Positions 1-11,190 of a DNA stretch of 64,000 bases are shown here, in pieces. Position numbers and translations under genes: made by a program. A model generated the notes under the pieces. It worked only from the letters and a program-made list of their open reading frames with translations, ran no database searches and had not been told where the DNA came from. The stretch comes from Gnetum montanum (Eukaryota; Streptophyta; Gnetopsida; Gnetales; Gnetaceae). How positions within the stretch are numbered: position 1 is the first letter of the stretch; each line of letters starts with the position of its first letter. The stretch spans positions 785,031 through 849,030 of the forward strand of contig MNCI01014694.1 in NCBI GenBank assembly GCA_015680685.1, read 5' to 3'.

Positions 1-559
1 TGATCTTCAACAATGTCTAAACTACTAACATAATGTTGCCACTAAATAGTTTTTATTTTTTGTGAATCTATCTTTGTGTTAAAGTCTTCACAAATAAACC
101 TAAAGCCTTTTGCTAAAAATTCTACAATCTCTATATATAAGAACTAAAAAGGATGATTACAAGATAGCTCTAGAAAATCATACAATGTAACATCACTAGG
201 GGAAAAGTAGCATAAGACAAGGAAAGCATAACCATGTTGACATAAGATTTTTAGTCAAACTTATTATTTATGATCATCAATTTTTTCTAAAAGCACATAA
301 TTTTTAAAATATTTTCTTATTAACAATGTAATGCCACTAGAAGGTCTGCCTCTTTGTCCTACTCTTGTATTTATTTCAAAAAATTTAATAAATCTAGAAA
401 CTATAAAATCTATAAAACCAACGTCTTACCAAGTCTCCAACAAAACCAAAAATATCAAACCTATTAAAGAAGCTAGTACTATTTAATGAAACAAATTTAT
501 TTGCATTCCCACCATCTATATTAAGAAATCTACACCTTAAATGGCTTATATGTTTTCAA
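1..559. other. AT-rich sequence without a recognisable gene
   Basis: No sustained reading frame, no tRNA-like fold and no clear LTR edge were seen. It may be the 3' part of whatever element the ORF1-like relic to its right belonged to, because that relic is read leftwards. Confidence 0.5.
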
Positions 560-1130
560 TTAATTTTTGAATAATTCTTATTTGTAATTACTACAATGTT
601 GCTAGCATGTAGGTATGCTACAAGACCCTTTTCATAAGCCACATTAACCTTTTTCCATTGTTCAACCTTTTCTGCAAGTTCCTTTTGGGTAAGATCTTTG
701 TTTATCTAAAAACGTTTCTCATTCTCACTTTGTTTCAAGTGGCTTTGGTGTCTATAGATATGCTTTCTATCTTCTACATCATGAAGCTTAACTATATATC
801 GAGGCTTTTCATATCATTCACCTAGCATCCTAAAAACTTTATCAATGTTCAAAGAATTTATATGCATATAATCTATAATTTTTAAAACTTTCTTAACTAA
901 AGTTTCATCCATTTCACCTTCTATCTTTGGAATACCTACAAATCAAAAAAAAATTTCCTTTGCCATTTTTTCATCTTTCTCTTTTAAATCTTTTTCAATT
1001 CTAGATTCTATCTTTATTTCACTTTCTTCAAAATTTAATTTATTTTTAATTTCCTTCATCTTGGCTTCAAGTTTTGATAATTTCAATAAAATTTGTTCAT
1101 TATCCTTTGGAGTAGCATTAGTATCTTTTT
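560..1130 (-). pseudogene. Possible non-LTR retrotransposon ORF1 relic (coiled coil plus RNA-binding-like domain)
   Basis: Read on the minus strand, about 1130 to 940 encodes a charged coiled-coil-like stretch with many Glu and Lys (for example LSKLEAKMKEIKNKL). After an in-frame stop it continues with segments such as VGIPKIEGEMDETLVKKVLK, EKPRYIVKLHDVEDRKHIYR and INKDLTQKELAEKVEQWKK. That order (hydrophobic G-x-P start, acidic linker, R-x-I-V-K strand, D-L-T helix) resembles the RRM-type ORF1 proteins of L1-like non-LTR elements. Stops and a frameshift show it is dead. Further upstream on the same strand (about 1560 to 1450) a Gly/Lys-rich stretch (GFKGDKGFGSNGFDSKDF) might be its N-terminal part. 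No reverse transcriptase is visible. The assignment rests on pattern only and could be wrong. Confidence 0.35.
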
Positions 1131-1565
1131 TTCATTAATCTTCTCTATAAGGGTTGATAACCTTCAAATATTTTCTTTGTTTTATTCATGAATTTCATCT
1201 AGAAATGTCATTTTGCTAATCATATGCCCCTATGGGGTAATTGAAATTTCTTTGAGAGCAGTTGTAGTTGGAGACTATTTTTTTGTGCCCTATGATGATG
1301 CCATGATAAAATTTTAAAATTCCTTAGGAAATCTCTTTGATAATAAATCCTCACTCATAAAATATGAATAAATCTAGTCATCTCTAATTTTCCTTCTTAT
1401 TGCTACCTCAAATCAAATCGAACACTCATTTCCAAACCTCTTATTGTCTTAAATTAATGTTGAAATCCTTACTATCAAAGCCGTTACTACCAAAGCCCTT
1501 ATCACCTTTGAAGCCCTTTTTGCCTAAGCTGTTGTTACCACTAATGCCCTTTCTACCATAAAAAA

Positions 1566-1660
1566 TCACCTTACCATAAAAAATCATGTTAAAGTGAAAA
1601 ATCAAATGTTATTTGCTTTGACATTTTTAACTTTAACATGATGTTTTTAGGGTAAGGTGA
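1566..1660. repeat. Near-perfect inverted repeat (hairpin)
   Basis: The left arm at 1566-1594 (begins TCACCTTACC) is matched by the reverse complement of 1631-1660 (ends GGTAAGGTGA) with only a few differences. Much of the 36-base centre also pairs, so nearly the whole 95 bases could fold on itself. It could be a foldback or MITE-like element. No target duplication was established. Confidence 0.7.
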
Positions 1661-3195
1661 TAATTTTACTAACTATATATCATTAATAGCCCAAGTATCA
1701 TTTCTAATAAATTTAGCCTTTGACCATAAGATTAGGTAATTAAGATATATTTATTCCTGTAGAGTTCTTAGAAGAAGGTGAATAACCCCTACAACTAAAC
1801 CTAGGTTAACAATCCCTAGTTCCTATTAGTTACACTATTTGAGTCATTTTTCTAAGAGGGGTAGAAAGGTCATTAGGAGTCTAGGAAATGAAGCTCATAT
1901 ATAAGGAATCCAATGGTAGAAAGATCAGTTTGAAAATCAAAATGCAAGAATGACTTACATTAAGCTAGCAAGTAATTAGATGATTTGATAGAAATTGATC
2001 ACTATGAAGAATCATAACTTCAACTAAACAAGATGTATGGTATTCATAAAGGAGAACAAATTAAGGAGGAATTCTAGAGCTCCAAATCATTAGAGTAATG
2101 CCTATAGACACTAACAACATCGATGGTTTGTATCATCCTAGTATCAATGAAGGTTGATGGTTTGTACTAGTCCAACACCCATAAACATTAAGAGCACCAA
2201 TGATTTTCACTAGCTTGATGAAGGTGATACTAATGGTCTACACCACCCAATGAGTAGGAATTTTTTTTAAAATTCAAAATTTCCATCATAAAATTTAATA
2301 TTAGTTGTCTATAAAATAAGCACAATCTAGTAGTTGGGTTGACTAGTGGTAATTTTGATAAAAATAGAAAGTTACATTTGTTGGTCCTAGAATAGTATTG
2401 GAATGGATGATCTCTTAGGAAGTATTGCAATTTGCATCTAAATTTTTAACTTCAAAAGCCCATAACTTTTGATTTTGGAAGCCTTTTTGGGTAAAAAAAA
2501 TAGATGTTTGTAATAGATTTTGATCTTTTGAATGCAATGGTGTAGTTAGATTTGGCACAAAGGATACCAAAATTTCATTTTTAATTCCTTAAAATATTTT
2601 TTAATATTTTTGAGAAATAAAATTGTCATAACTTGGGCATCCAATGTTCATTTTCAATAAATAAATAGTTTTTAAAATATTTTTTGGCCTTTTGAATATA
2701 ATTATGATTTAAGATTAGTCATATGAGATGATCATAATTAGGTGATATTTTAAACTATAGATTAACAACCCTATAATTTTACTAACTCCAGCTCTTCAAT
2801 AATCTAATTATCATTTCTTATAAATTTAGCCTTGGATCATAGGATTAGGCAATTAAGATATATTTATTCCCATGGAGCTCTTAGACAAACATGAATAATC
2901 CCTACAACCAAACCTATGTTAATGATCCCTGATACCTGTTAGTCACATTGTTGAAGTTAGTATCTCAAGGGTAGTAGAAAGGTCATTAAAAGTCTAGGAA
3001 ATGAAGCCAAATCTTATCCAAGAAATCCAATGATAAAAGAATCAATTGATAAAGTGACAATGTAAGTAACTAGATCATTTGGTAGAAATTGATTACTATG
3101 TAGAATCATAACTTTATCTAAATGATATGTATGATATGCATGAATAAGAACAAATTAGAAAAGAATTCTAGAGCTCAAAACCATGAGAGTAATGC
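1661..3195. repeat. Tandem array of ~1.1-kb units, left part
   Basis: The same series of landmarks recurs: a TAATTTTACTAACT-type start near 1657 and again near 2770, then a STOP-rich AT-rich body containing GTAGAAAGGTCATTA and CCATGAGAGTAATGCC-like blocks. The period here is about 1113 bases. The same unit resumes on the other side of element G at 19462, so G landed inside the array. No coding potential was found. The unit could be a satellite or the repeated untranslated part of an older element. Confidence 0.75.
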
Positions 3196-3200
3196 CTACA

Positions 3201-4108
3201 TGAATTAGGATCACTTTTATTTTCTTTAAACCTTCAAAACACACTGAATCTAGAATGTATGAAAGATAATCCAATTGCTAGAAAATAAGAAAACTAGCTA
3301 TCTTTAATTAATGGAAAATAAGATTACAATTACAATGGGACCATAATCCTACAAAACCATAACATCTCTCACACTCAATAATATTGTAGAGCATAAGGCT
3401 CTACAACCACATACATAATCAACCTCAATGCAAGACATAGTTGAACCAAATCTCTTCCTCACACATAGGACTAGATCCAAACACACATAGTGAGATCAAG
3501 GTCAATATCACACCCACAATTAATCACAAAGATCAACATCACTCTTATGCAATGTCTTTCTAACTCTCTCATACATTCACATACACTCTCAACCCACATA
3601 AAACATTTAAATCTAATCAATATTTATGCATTACAAGACCAAGACATTAGGTAGACCTTTCCCATGAATAACTTGGAGATTCTTGGCTGTTTTTCATTTT
3701 GATCTCATTTTCTTTGGCTATTTTTCATCTTGTAACTACAATCTTAAAACTTTTCTTGGTTGTAAAAGATGTCCATAGGCTTGACAAGACATCTCACCAT
3801 CAACCTTGGCTTTCAACAAAGACATCTTCTATCTTAAAATGATGTCTTTTGTTGAGACAAGACATTTTCTTTGAGTGTAAGATGTCTCTTGATTGTCCAA
3901 GACATCTTCCCAAAGAAATTTCCTTTATATACAAGATGTCTCCTCTTCTATCTGAGACATCTTCTAGGCAAATGGGACATCTCCTATGACATCTCAAGTC
4001 TTGGTCCAAACATCTCCTAGGTCATCATGATGTCTTTCTAGCTTCTTGAATCTTCTATCGATTACCTTTAGGGATGAAAAAGGGCTCGAATGAGATGTCT
4101 CTACACCA
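3201..4108 (-). repeat. 3' LTR of element G
   Basis: It is homologous along its length to 18553-19456. On the minus strand it starts TGGTGTAGAGACATC and ends ATCCTAATTCA, so it has TG...CA ends. The first ~340 bases (U3) are packed with AGATGTC/GACATCT motifs. A purine-rich stretch next to its right edge (minus-strand AAAGGATAGAAGAG, 4109-4122) is a plausible PPT. Confidence 0.85.
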
Positions 4109-4172
4109 GCTCTTCTATCCTTTAAAAAGTGAACTTAGGTGAATAAGAGAGTAGTGATAGAAGTGATCCCTC

Positions 4173-4850
4173 ACTTAACAAGTTTGGTCTCATGGATCCA
4201 TACAGCATCATCAATAGTGTGATCCTTCAAATGGATCAAGTACTTATGTCTCTTTACTCCATGAGTGTTGGAAGCTTTTCTCTTCTTGAGTATTATTACC
4301 TTCCTCCCCTATGAAGGCTTGGACTTGTTAATATTCCCCTTCAACTCATCAACACTACCTTGTATAATTTCACCATCTATTGGTCTATGGTAATGCACAA
4401 GATCTACAATATTAAAAATAAGAGACATACCCACATTATTTGGTAAGTTAATTTCAAAAGCATTATCATTAATTTTGGCTTTTATCTTGAAAGGATCCAT
4501 CTTCTTAGTCTTTAATTTTGAGAAGTCGATACCTCTCAACCTCTTCTTCTTTAAGTGTTCCCAAACTAATTTACCAATAGTAAATTTGGGTTTTATCTTA
4601 TCCTCATTTCCCTTAAGGATTCTTCCTTTAGCTTTCTTCTCAAGATTTGCCTTCACTTGAGCATGAAGATCCTTTATTACTTGCACAAAATCAGCACTCA
4701 ATTAATCTCCTCCATTAAAGATCCTAATATGATCCATCATCTTTGGACAAAAACCATACTTAACCTTAAAAAATCTCTTCCTAATAGCAATATGAAAAGC
4801 ATCATTATAGGAAAATGCAGCATGACACAATAAATTCTCTCATCTATTGG
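4173..4850 (-). pseudogene. Integrase C-terminus with chromodomain-like tail (element G)
   Basis: Minus-strand frames give the end of the integrase core (AAFSYNDAFHIAIRKRFFKV), then the typical gypsy C-terminal region at 4701-4309: SADFVQVIKDLHAQVK, FTIGKLVWEHLKKKRLRG, SKLKTKKMDPFKIKAKIND and a FN-x-x-DL stretch. This GPY/F-type module binds DNA and the integrase core. A further frame at 4305-4173 reads KRHKYLIHLKDHTIDDAVW followed by IHETKLVK, matching the Y-L-I/V-K-W-K...D-A-T-W pattern of chromodomains that target chromoviruses to marked chromatin. The first aromatic-cage W is replaced by L, and a frameshift separates it from integrase. The zinc-binding domain and most of the catalytic core are missing. 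Confidence 0.75.
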
Positions 4851-4862
4851 GTTGTGCTTTAC

Positions 4863-5898
4863 AATAAATGATCTTACCTCCCTAACATTTTTAGAAGTTG
4901 GCCAATCTCTAATAGCCTTAGTAGCTTCTATTTCAATTTGATTTTTAGAAATTACATGTCCCAAATATGTGATCTCCCTCTTGAAGAAATGAATCTTTTT
5001 CACATTAATCCTCAAATTTACCTCCTTCAACTTAAGACACATCTCCTCAAGTGATCCAAGTGCTCCTCCTCATTAGAGCTAGACACCAAAATATCATCCA
5101 TGAAGATAATACAACACTTACAAATCAAATTATTAAGGACATCATGCATCAACCTAATGAATGCAGTAGGAGAATTTGAGTCCAAATGGCATCACCAACC
5201 ACTCAAAAAATCTATCTAGTATCTTTAACGTTGTCTTCCATTCATTACCTAGCCTGATCCAAATTTGATGATATCCATTCTTTAAAATTATTTTGTTGAA
5301 AAATTATACATTGGTAAGAATATCAATGATATTGTTCATTCTTAGAATAGGAAACTTGTCCCTCATTAGTATCTTATTTATAGTCCTAGAATCAATGCAC
5401 AATCTCCATTCATCATTATTCTAATTTGGTACAAGAACTGCTAAAACTACATAAGTGAAATGGATTCCCTTAAGAAGCCATTCATAAGTAACTCCTCTAC
5501 TTGCCTTTGCAATTCAGTTCACTAATTTGGTGCCATTTGATATGCCATCTCCTTTGGAATGGTAGTAGTAAAATGAATTCAATTTGATGCTGAACATTTT
5601 TCATTGGTGACAATCCATCTAATTCCCCTTTGAATACCTTGGGAAATTACTCCCTAGGGGCTAGTGCACCTATTAGAAGTTCTACTAACATCATGGTTAG
5701 AAGTAATAGATGATACAACCACAAAACCAAAACTAGGCTCATTATGTTCCTTAATATATTTTCTCTCCCCAAGATGAATCAAGAAAGAATTAAGTGAGAT
5801 TTATTGCCTCAATTGTTTAGCTATCATAGGAATTAACTCATAGATGTCATTAGGTCTAGCTACATTCCACACATTTCTTACTCCATCAAATTAAGTAC
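4863..5898 (-). pseudogene. Protease end and reverse transcriptase relic (element G)
   Basis: The frame continues from the protease at 16920, across the 5899-16914 insertion. From 5898 leftwards the minus strand reads FDGVRNVWNVARPNDIYELI, like the post-active-site segment of gypsy proteases. Reverse transcriptase fragments follow, including a thumb-region match near 5040-4870: ITYLGHVISKNQIEIEATKA and DWPTSKNVREVRSFI. Several stops and frameshifts are present, and no intact YxDD box was seen. The sequence then jumps straight to the integrase end, so RNase H and most of integrase are deleted. Confidence 0.75.
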
Positions 5899-6749
5899 TA
5901 ATGAGCAACAAGTATCCCTATGTCCAACCATACAAATTACTAAGTGTTCACATGCAATTCGGTCAAATTTTGTAGACTTATAGCCTTATAAGTACACTAG
6001 CCTCTAGGAAGTGAAACTAATTATTACAATCATTGTCTTCCCAATTACACTTGTGAAATGCAAAGAAATGGTTGTGTAATTGAGGCATATGATCTTTATC
6101 ATTTTTTATGTTTTTTGTTTTAAGTCACCTAAGGATGAGAATAATGGATAAAATAAAATAATTAAATTGATAATTTAATCTAACAAGCTACTCCTAACTA
6201 ATCCTAACATAAGTATCCATTCCCACTTACCATATACATCCTGAACATGTTTAACACTACTGGGTTACTAAATGTGAAGTGTTACTAGAATTATCAAGTG
6301 TCAAGTGTATGCTCGAAGTGGTTGTACTTGTGTGCTTAATTAATCACTATTTAATCTAGCTTAATTTAGCTTGATTACTTAAAGAATTAAAGGAAATTAC
6401 ATAAAATATTAAATGCATAAATAAAAAATTAATCTATTTCAAAGTATTGTAAGGTTTATTAGAATGCTCGTCTTTATTATTGCACACACTGTTATGCTCA
6501 AGTACAATAGTGCTCAAATAAAGATCTGTACACTCTTTAACTCCTACTATGAGCACTTAGAAAAATATTCTAACTTTCAAATGACAAAAATGCAAGAGCT
6601 TCACTACAACTATGACAAAGATAACGTAAACACAATGGGTGGGCACGTATTTATAGGCAAAAACAAACACTATGTTGATGGGGCCACATCAATGCATCAA
6701 ATCATGCATCAATGAGGCCTAGTCAATGTAACCAATTTATGATTCATCA
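5899..6749 (-). repeat. Left LTR of composite (3' LTR of unit D)
   Basis: An 851-bp LTR. On the minus strand it begins TGATGAATC and ends CTCATTA, a decayed form of the family ends TGATGAG...CTCATCA. It is homologous to 16048-16914, 43795-44610 (E) and, inverted, to 22987-23926 (B). The PPT side is at 6750 (TACCTCCATGAC). Confidence 0.85.
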
Positions 6750-8093
6750 TACCTCCATGACTAAATGAAAACTCATCCTCAAGTTGTTTAAAAATTTGGA
6801 CAGGTATGGAATTATTGATTGAGGATAGACATATGAAAAACATAAACAAACACTAAGTGCCTAAGTGTATGGATATACAATCATTACAAAATTTTCTAGT
6901 ATTCAGGACTACAAAATTAAACACCAGGACAAAATTGACAAACACAATCTCTTTGATGACATGAAGATGATGAAGAAGATTAAAAGGTCCTAGGTGGTGG
7001 AGGCTCTTGAGGATCTGAAGGACCTTCTCCTGCATCAGGTACACATAGTGGTTAAGGTTGTTGTGGTTGTCCTGGTATAGCCTGTTCTTTGGAAATATAT
7101 CAGATAGATTCCACTTTGGACTCCTCCCAGCTAGGTCTTGTTGCACGAGTTTCTATTGCTTGCTCCTGGGCTTGTTCCAGCTGCTTCGTTCCAACTCTAG
7201 GACATTTGTTCTTTTGTTGGGATGATCCTCCTTTCTAAGGCTATTTCAGTCTTGGTGCCATTTGTAATCACAACATGATCAAGGGTTAGCATTTAATGTG
7301 TAACTTGAAATAATTGGGATACCTTATTTCTTTGGGAAAGTTACACTTGGCTAAGTTGTGATCATGGTTGATTTAATCATTTCAATTATTATTTTATTCT
7401 TATTTTAATATTAATAAGTAATTATAGGTGTACCAGAGTTTGTTGGAAGGGTTAAACTCTCAAAAATTGATGGTTTAATATTATTCTATTCATTAATTCT
7501 TTGGGGAAGTCAGAAAAATTTTCATCAAAAACCTTAAGGTTTGTGGCCTCCACGACTAAGAGCTTACCTCTAGTAGCTACAGGATCAAAGGATGGAGTGA
7601 TTTGGACAAATGGTATAAAAGTTATGACTCTAGAAGGTTTTGGGCTCTCAAAAATTGCAAAAATCCCATCACATTTTGAAGCAAATGATAAAACATTCCT
7701 AAGTTTTGGGTGACATTCATAGAATTTTTATGTTGCATTGATGGGGCCTAGTCAATGCAACTATTGACCACTGTTGACTTTGTCAAATAAAAAACAAGAA
7801 GTTTTTGCATGAAATGAGGGTCAAATGTAAGCCAAAAATTCCATGAACATGATGAAAATATTGGAAGAGGGTTTTGAAGTTTAGAAAATTGAGAAATGAT
7901 TAGAGAATAAGATTTTATAAAGAAAAGTGCCTTAAAAAGTGTACAGTTGGATGCATGATGGAGCACACGAAAGATTTGATTGCAGCAACATCTAAGGGTA
8001 AGGGACTTAGGTAACCAAACCACAAGATATGCAAGTGGATTCTCCCCATAGAGGCACATGCCTTTTTTCCCTTACATAACCTCAACCAAGGAG
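6750..8093 (-). mobile_element. Unit D interior: gag-pol-less Athila-like derivative
   Basis: Only 1.34 kb separates the PBS (8094-8111) from the PPT (6750). Right after the PBS the minus strand matches the post-pol region of element B (around 28840-29520 there), so gag, protease, reverse transcriptase and integrase are all absent. It keeps the counterpart of B's internal leader (TATA-like site near 7700-7720, GTAAGCTCTTAG donor near 7560-7572, acceptor-like TGTGATTACAA near 7265). It also keeps a short relic of the post-pol reading frame at about 7260-6853. Unit D would have depended on enzymes from relatives. Confidence 0.75.
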
Positions 8094-8111
8094 TCCCCGA
8101 CAATGGTGCTA
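8094..8111 (-). promoter_or_regulatory. PBS of unit D, tRNA-Asp type
   Basis: The minus strand matches the 18-base complement of the plant tRNA-Asp 3' end at 14 of 18 positions. All four differences are transitions of the kind left by cytosine deamination. It sits one base from the LTR edge, the same spacing as in units A and B. Confidence 0.85.
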
Positions 8112-8112
8112 A

Positions 8113-8366
8113 TGATGAGTGGCGAGTTCTCCTACTATGGGCACTTAGAAAAATATTCTAACTTTCACACAAGAAGACTGCAAGATCTCCACTACAACTA
8201 TGATAAAATATTCCATAAACATGGGGGATGAGCATGTATTTATAGGCAAAAATAGACACTACATTAACAGGGTCATGTCAATGCATCAAATCATGCATCG
8301 ATGGGGCCTAGTCGACAAGGCCTAGTTGACAGGGCCCAGTCGATGCAACCAATTTATGATTCATCA
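8113..8366 (-). repeat. Middle LTR of composite, internally deleted
   Basis: It keeps both LTR ends (TGATGAG at the left and the TCATCA edge at 8366) but is only 254 bp. The sequence jumps from the first ~14 bases at the left straight to the CTCCTACTATGGGCACTTAG block, losing about 600 bp relative to the outer LTRs. Confidence 0.85.
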
Positions 8367-9650
8367 TACCCCCATGACTAAATGAAAAATTTTCTTTGAG
8401 TTTTTTACAAATTTGGAAAGGTATGGAATTATTGACTAATGATAGACATACAACAAGCACAAACAAACATTAAGTGCCTGAGTGTACAGATATACAATCA
8501 TTACAAACTTTTTTGGTATTCACGACCACAAAATTGAACATAAGGACAAAATTAACAATCATAATCCCTTTAATTGCATGAAGATGATGAAAAAGATTAA
8601 ATAGTGCAAACATAAAAAACTAGCAGTGAGTTGCGTTATGGAAGCATTAATGGACAAAAGTTAAGGACCAAACGTGGAGAATCTATTTAAGAATTTCAAC
8701 ACATCAAACTAAGACATTGGGTGAAAACATGAATAACTAGCAATGAGGTGAGTTATGAAATCATTAATGGATGATAGAGAGAGCGAAATGAAGTTCCTGA
8801 TCCTGGTCACATGAAGTCCCTTGTGGAATTCATGGTTAAATTACCTGATAGAGTCCATCCTTACTCTAGACCAAAACCAAGCATGTTTAATGACTTCACA
8901 TTGTCATTCTAAGACAAATCCATCTCCTTGAGACATAAAAATGCTCCCATAGATCAAACATCATTCCTTTTAGATATGAGAAAAGAAGCAAAAATCAAGA
9001 AAGGGCCTTAGTTAGATGGAACCTTTAGGCATGGGTAACATGTCTTTCTAGTCCCATAACTAGTGCTTGTAGCCCATTTATTATGTCTAAGGGATGTGTT
9101 TTGAATTCCCATCATTTGTTAATGGATTTTTGGATGGAAACCACACCATGCAAAGACTTATTTAACTTTCTATTATTGGTTGACATAGAATGTTAAGAGA
9201 TTCATAAAAAACACACTTGCACTCAAGATGGTAGAATGCATAGAGAACTTTAAATCCCTTTGAAGTCACATCCTTTTCAGACCTTTGAATCTTTCCCAAG
9301 GTTGGAAACTACCAAGTTCACAAGTTCATTAAGGTTTTACTAATTAAAAGGAACCTCATGTTTCCAAAACAAGGAAAATCATAGAGTTTGTGAATGGGTG
9401 GATGATGTGGACTCACTGCCTATCCCATGAAAAGAAAACTTTGTCTTAGTTATCAGTCATCAAAATTCAAAAATAGAAACTAGACATTAGTAATCAAAAA
9501 TGTCAAGTACAAACGACCATTAGTAAGCAATTACAAGATCACTATGTCCTATTGAAAATAAGGCACTTTATTAAGAAAAATCATGAGGAAAGCACACCAA
9601 AATAGAATAAAATATATAAGAAATTGTAAACTATTCAAAAAAGATAAAAC
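8367..9650 (-). other. Unit A post-pol region and PPT
   Basis: The PPT (minus-strand GTCATGGGGGTA) abuts 8367. The rest is homologous to B's 27900-28760 and E's 44611-46630, but the long post-pol reading frame present in B is missing. No gene is readable. Confidence 0.65.
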
Positions 9651-11190
9651 GTACTAATGATGTTGTCAAAAAATTGGAAAAATTAATAAAGTAAAAATAA
9701 AAAGATGTAAGATAAAGAAGGTGTAAAACAAAAAGTTGTGAAAATAACAAAGTGTAAAATAAAAATGTGGAAAAAAAAGATGAAAAACTAAGAAGCCACT
9801 ATAATGGTTAGCATGGATGGCCATCTCCCCCATGACTAAGTTGTAAGGAGAAGATTCAAAACATTGAGCATGGTTGTTCATTTGATGAGGTGTTTCTTGC
9901 AGTGGATTGCTTAGGTGTATGGAGAGGTTTTACTTGTTGCATGTTGACTAGCTACTTTTTGTTTTGGCTTTCAGGTTTGTATATTAACATGACCCTAGAA
10001 GGAAAGGTTTTGTAGATAATATAAGGCCCCTCCCACAACATTTGAAACTTTTTCTTTTAAGGTATGTGTGTGGGGTTCTAGTAGAGGACCTTGTCTCTAG
10101 GTTGAAATTTTACTCTCTATATTCTAAGATCATGGTGCTTATTGTTGAATTCCTTGTGCATTTCATTCAAGGATAGGCCTACCAATCAATTTTCTTCTAG
10201 CACATTCAAGTTGATTAATTTTTCTTTTTGTGCTAGGCTAAGGTCAAGGTCTAAGTCATAGGCTATTGAAAGTATATAGAGCTTGGATTGGATAGGTAGA
10301 GTTGGTAATTTTCTATACACCAACTCATTGGGAAAGTAGCTTATAGGAAGTTTCCATGTTGAGTGATATGCCTAGAGGGCATTATTTAGTTTTTTACTTT
10401 AGTCTCTCCTATATTTGCTAACATTTCTCATCAGGATCTTCATGATCTTCCTATTAGTAATTTCTGCTTAACTATTGGCTTAGGGGTGATAGGGTGATTA
10501 ATTTCTTTCAGCCCTCAAGTGTTGAATAAGCTTGTGAAAGGTAATGCTTGTAAACTAGGTTCCATTGTTAGAAATTAGTGCACGTGGCACCCCAAACCTA
10601 TTTACAACATTTTGTTGTACAAATCGCATAATAGTAGATGATGTACAGTTGATGATGATTGCTGCTTCTACCCATTTTGTGTAGTAATCAATGACACTGA
10701 TTATATACACCTTTCCATTTGACATGAGCATGATGGGATCCATGAAGTTGATGCCCTAGATGTTAAAGAGTTCTAGTGGTTGAATCCATTATTAAGGTCC
10801 CTCCATTTGAGTAGTCATCACACCATTTTTTTTATAGTGTTTACAAGAGAAAACGAATTGATGGAAGTCCCTGAAGATGGTTGGCTATTAATACCTTGCC
10901 ATTAGGATCTTAATGATCATGCATCTTCCAGGATAATGTCTCCCACAAGGACACTTATGAGCATCATGGAAAACACATAGTTGATTAGCATCAAGTACAC
11001 ACCAACAAACCAAGCCATTGGTGCACATGTTGTAAAGGTATTATTGATTTCCATGAAGCTTTTGGCCTGATGAAGAAATTCTTATTTCTTTTTGTAGTCT
11101 AGATCTTATGGCATCTCTTAATTGAGATGACAAGTGAGGATGCCATCATACCATTTTGGTTCATCGAGCACGTGTTCATTTACTCCACCT
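9650..11190 (-). pseudogene. Integrase relic (unit A)
   Basis: Minus-strand fragments follow the gypsy integrase order. A His/Cys zinc-binding region lies around 11060-10880. The catalytic core at 10743-10555 contains MSNGKVYIISVIDYYTKWVE with the first Asp, then FVQQNVVNRFGVPRALI with a degraded D-N-G-T box where the second Asp has become Asn. The C-terminal segment near 10100-9950 reads like the LWEGPYII...RVMLIYKPES block also seen in B. Its natural job is inserting the DNA copy into the genome. Many stops and one lost catalytic Asp make it inactive. Confidence 0.8.
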
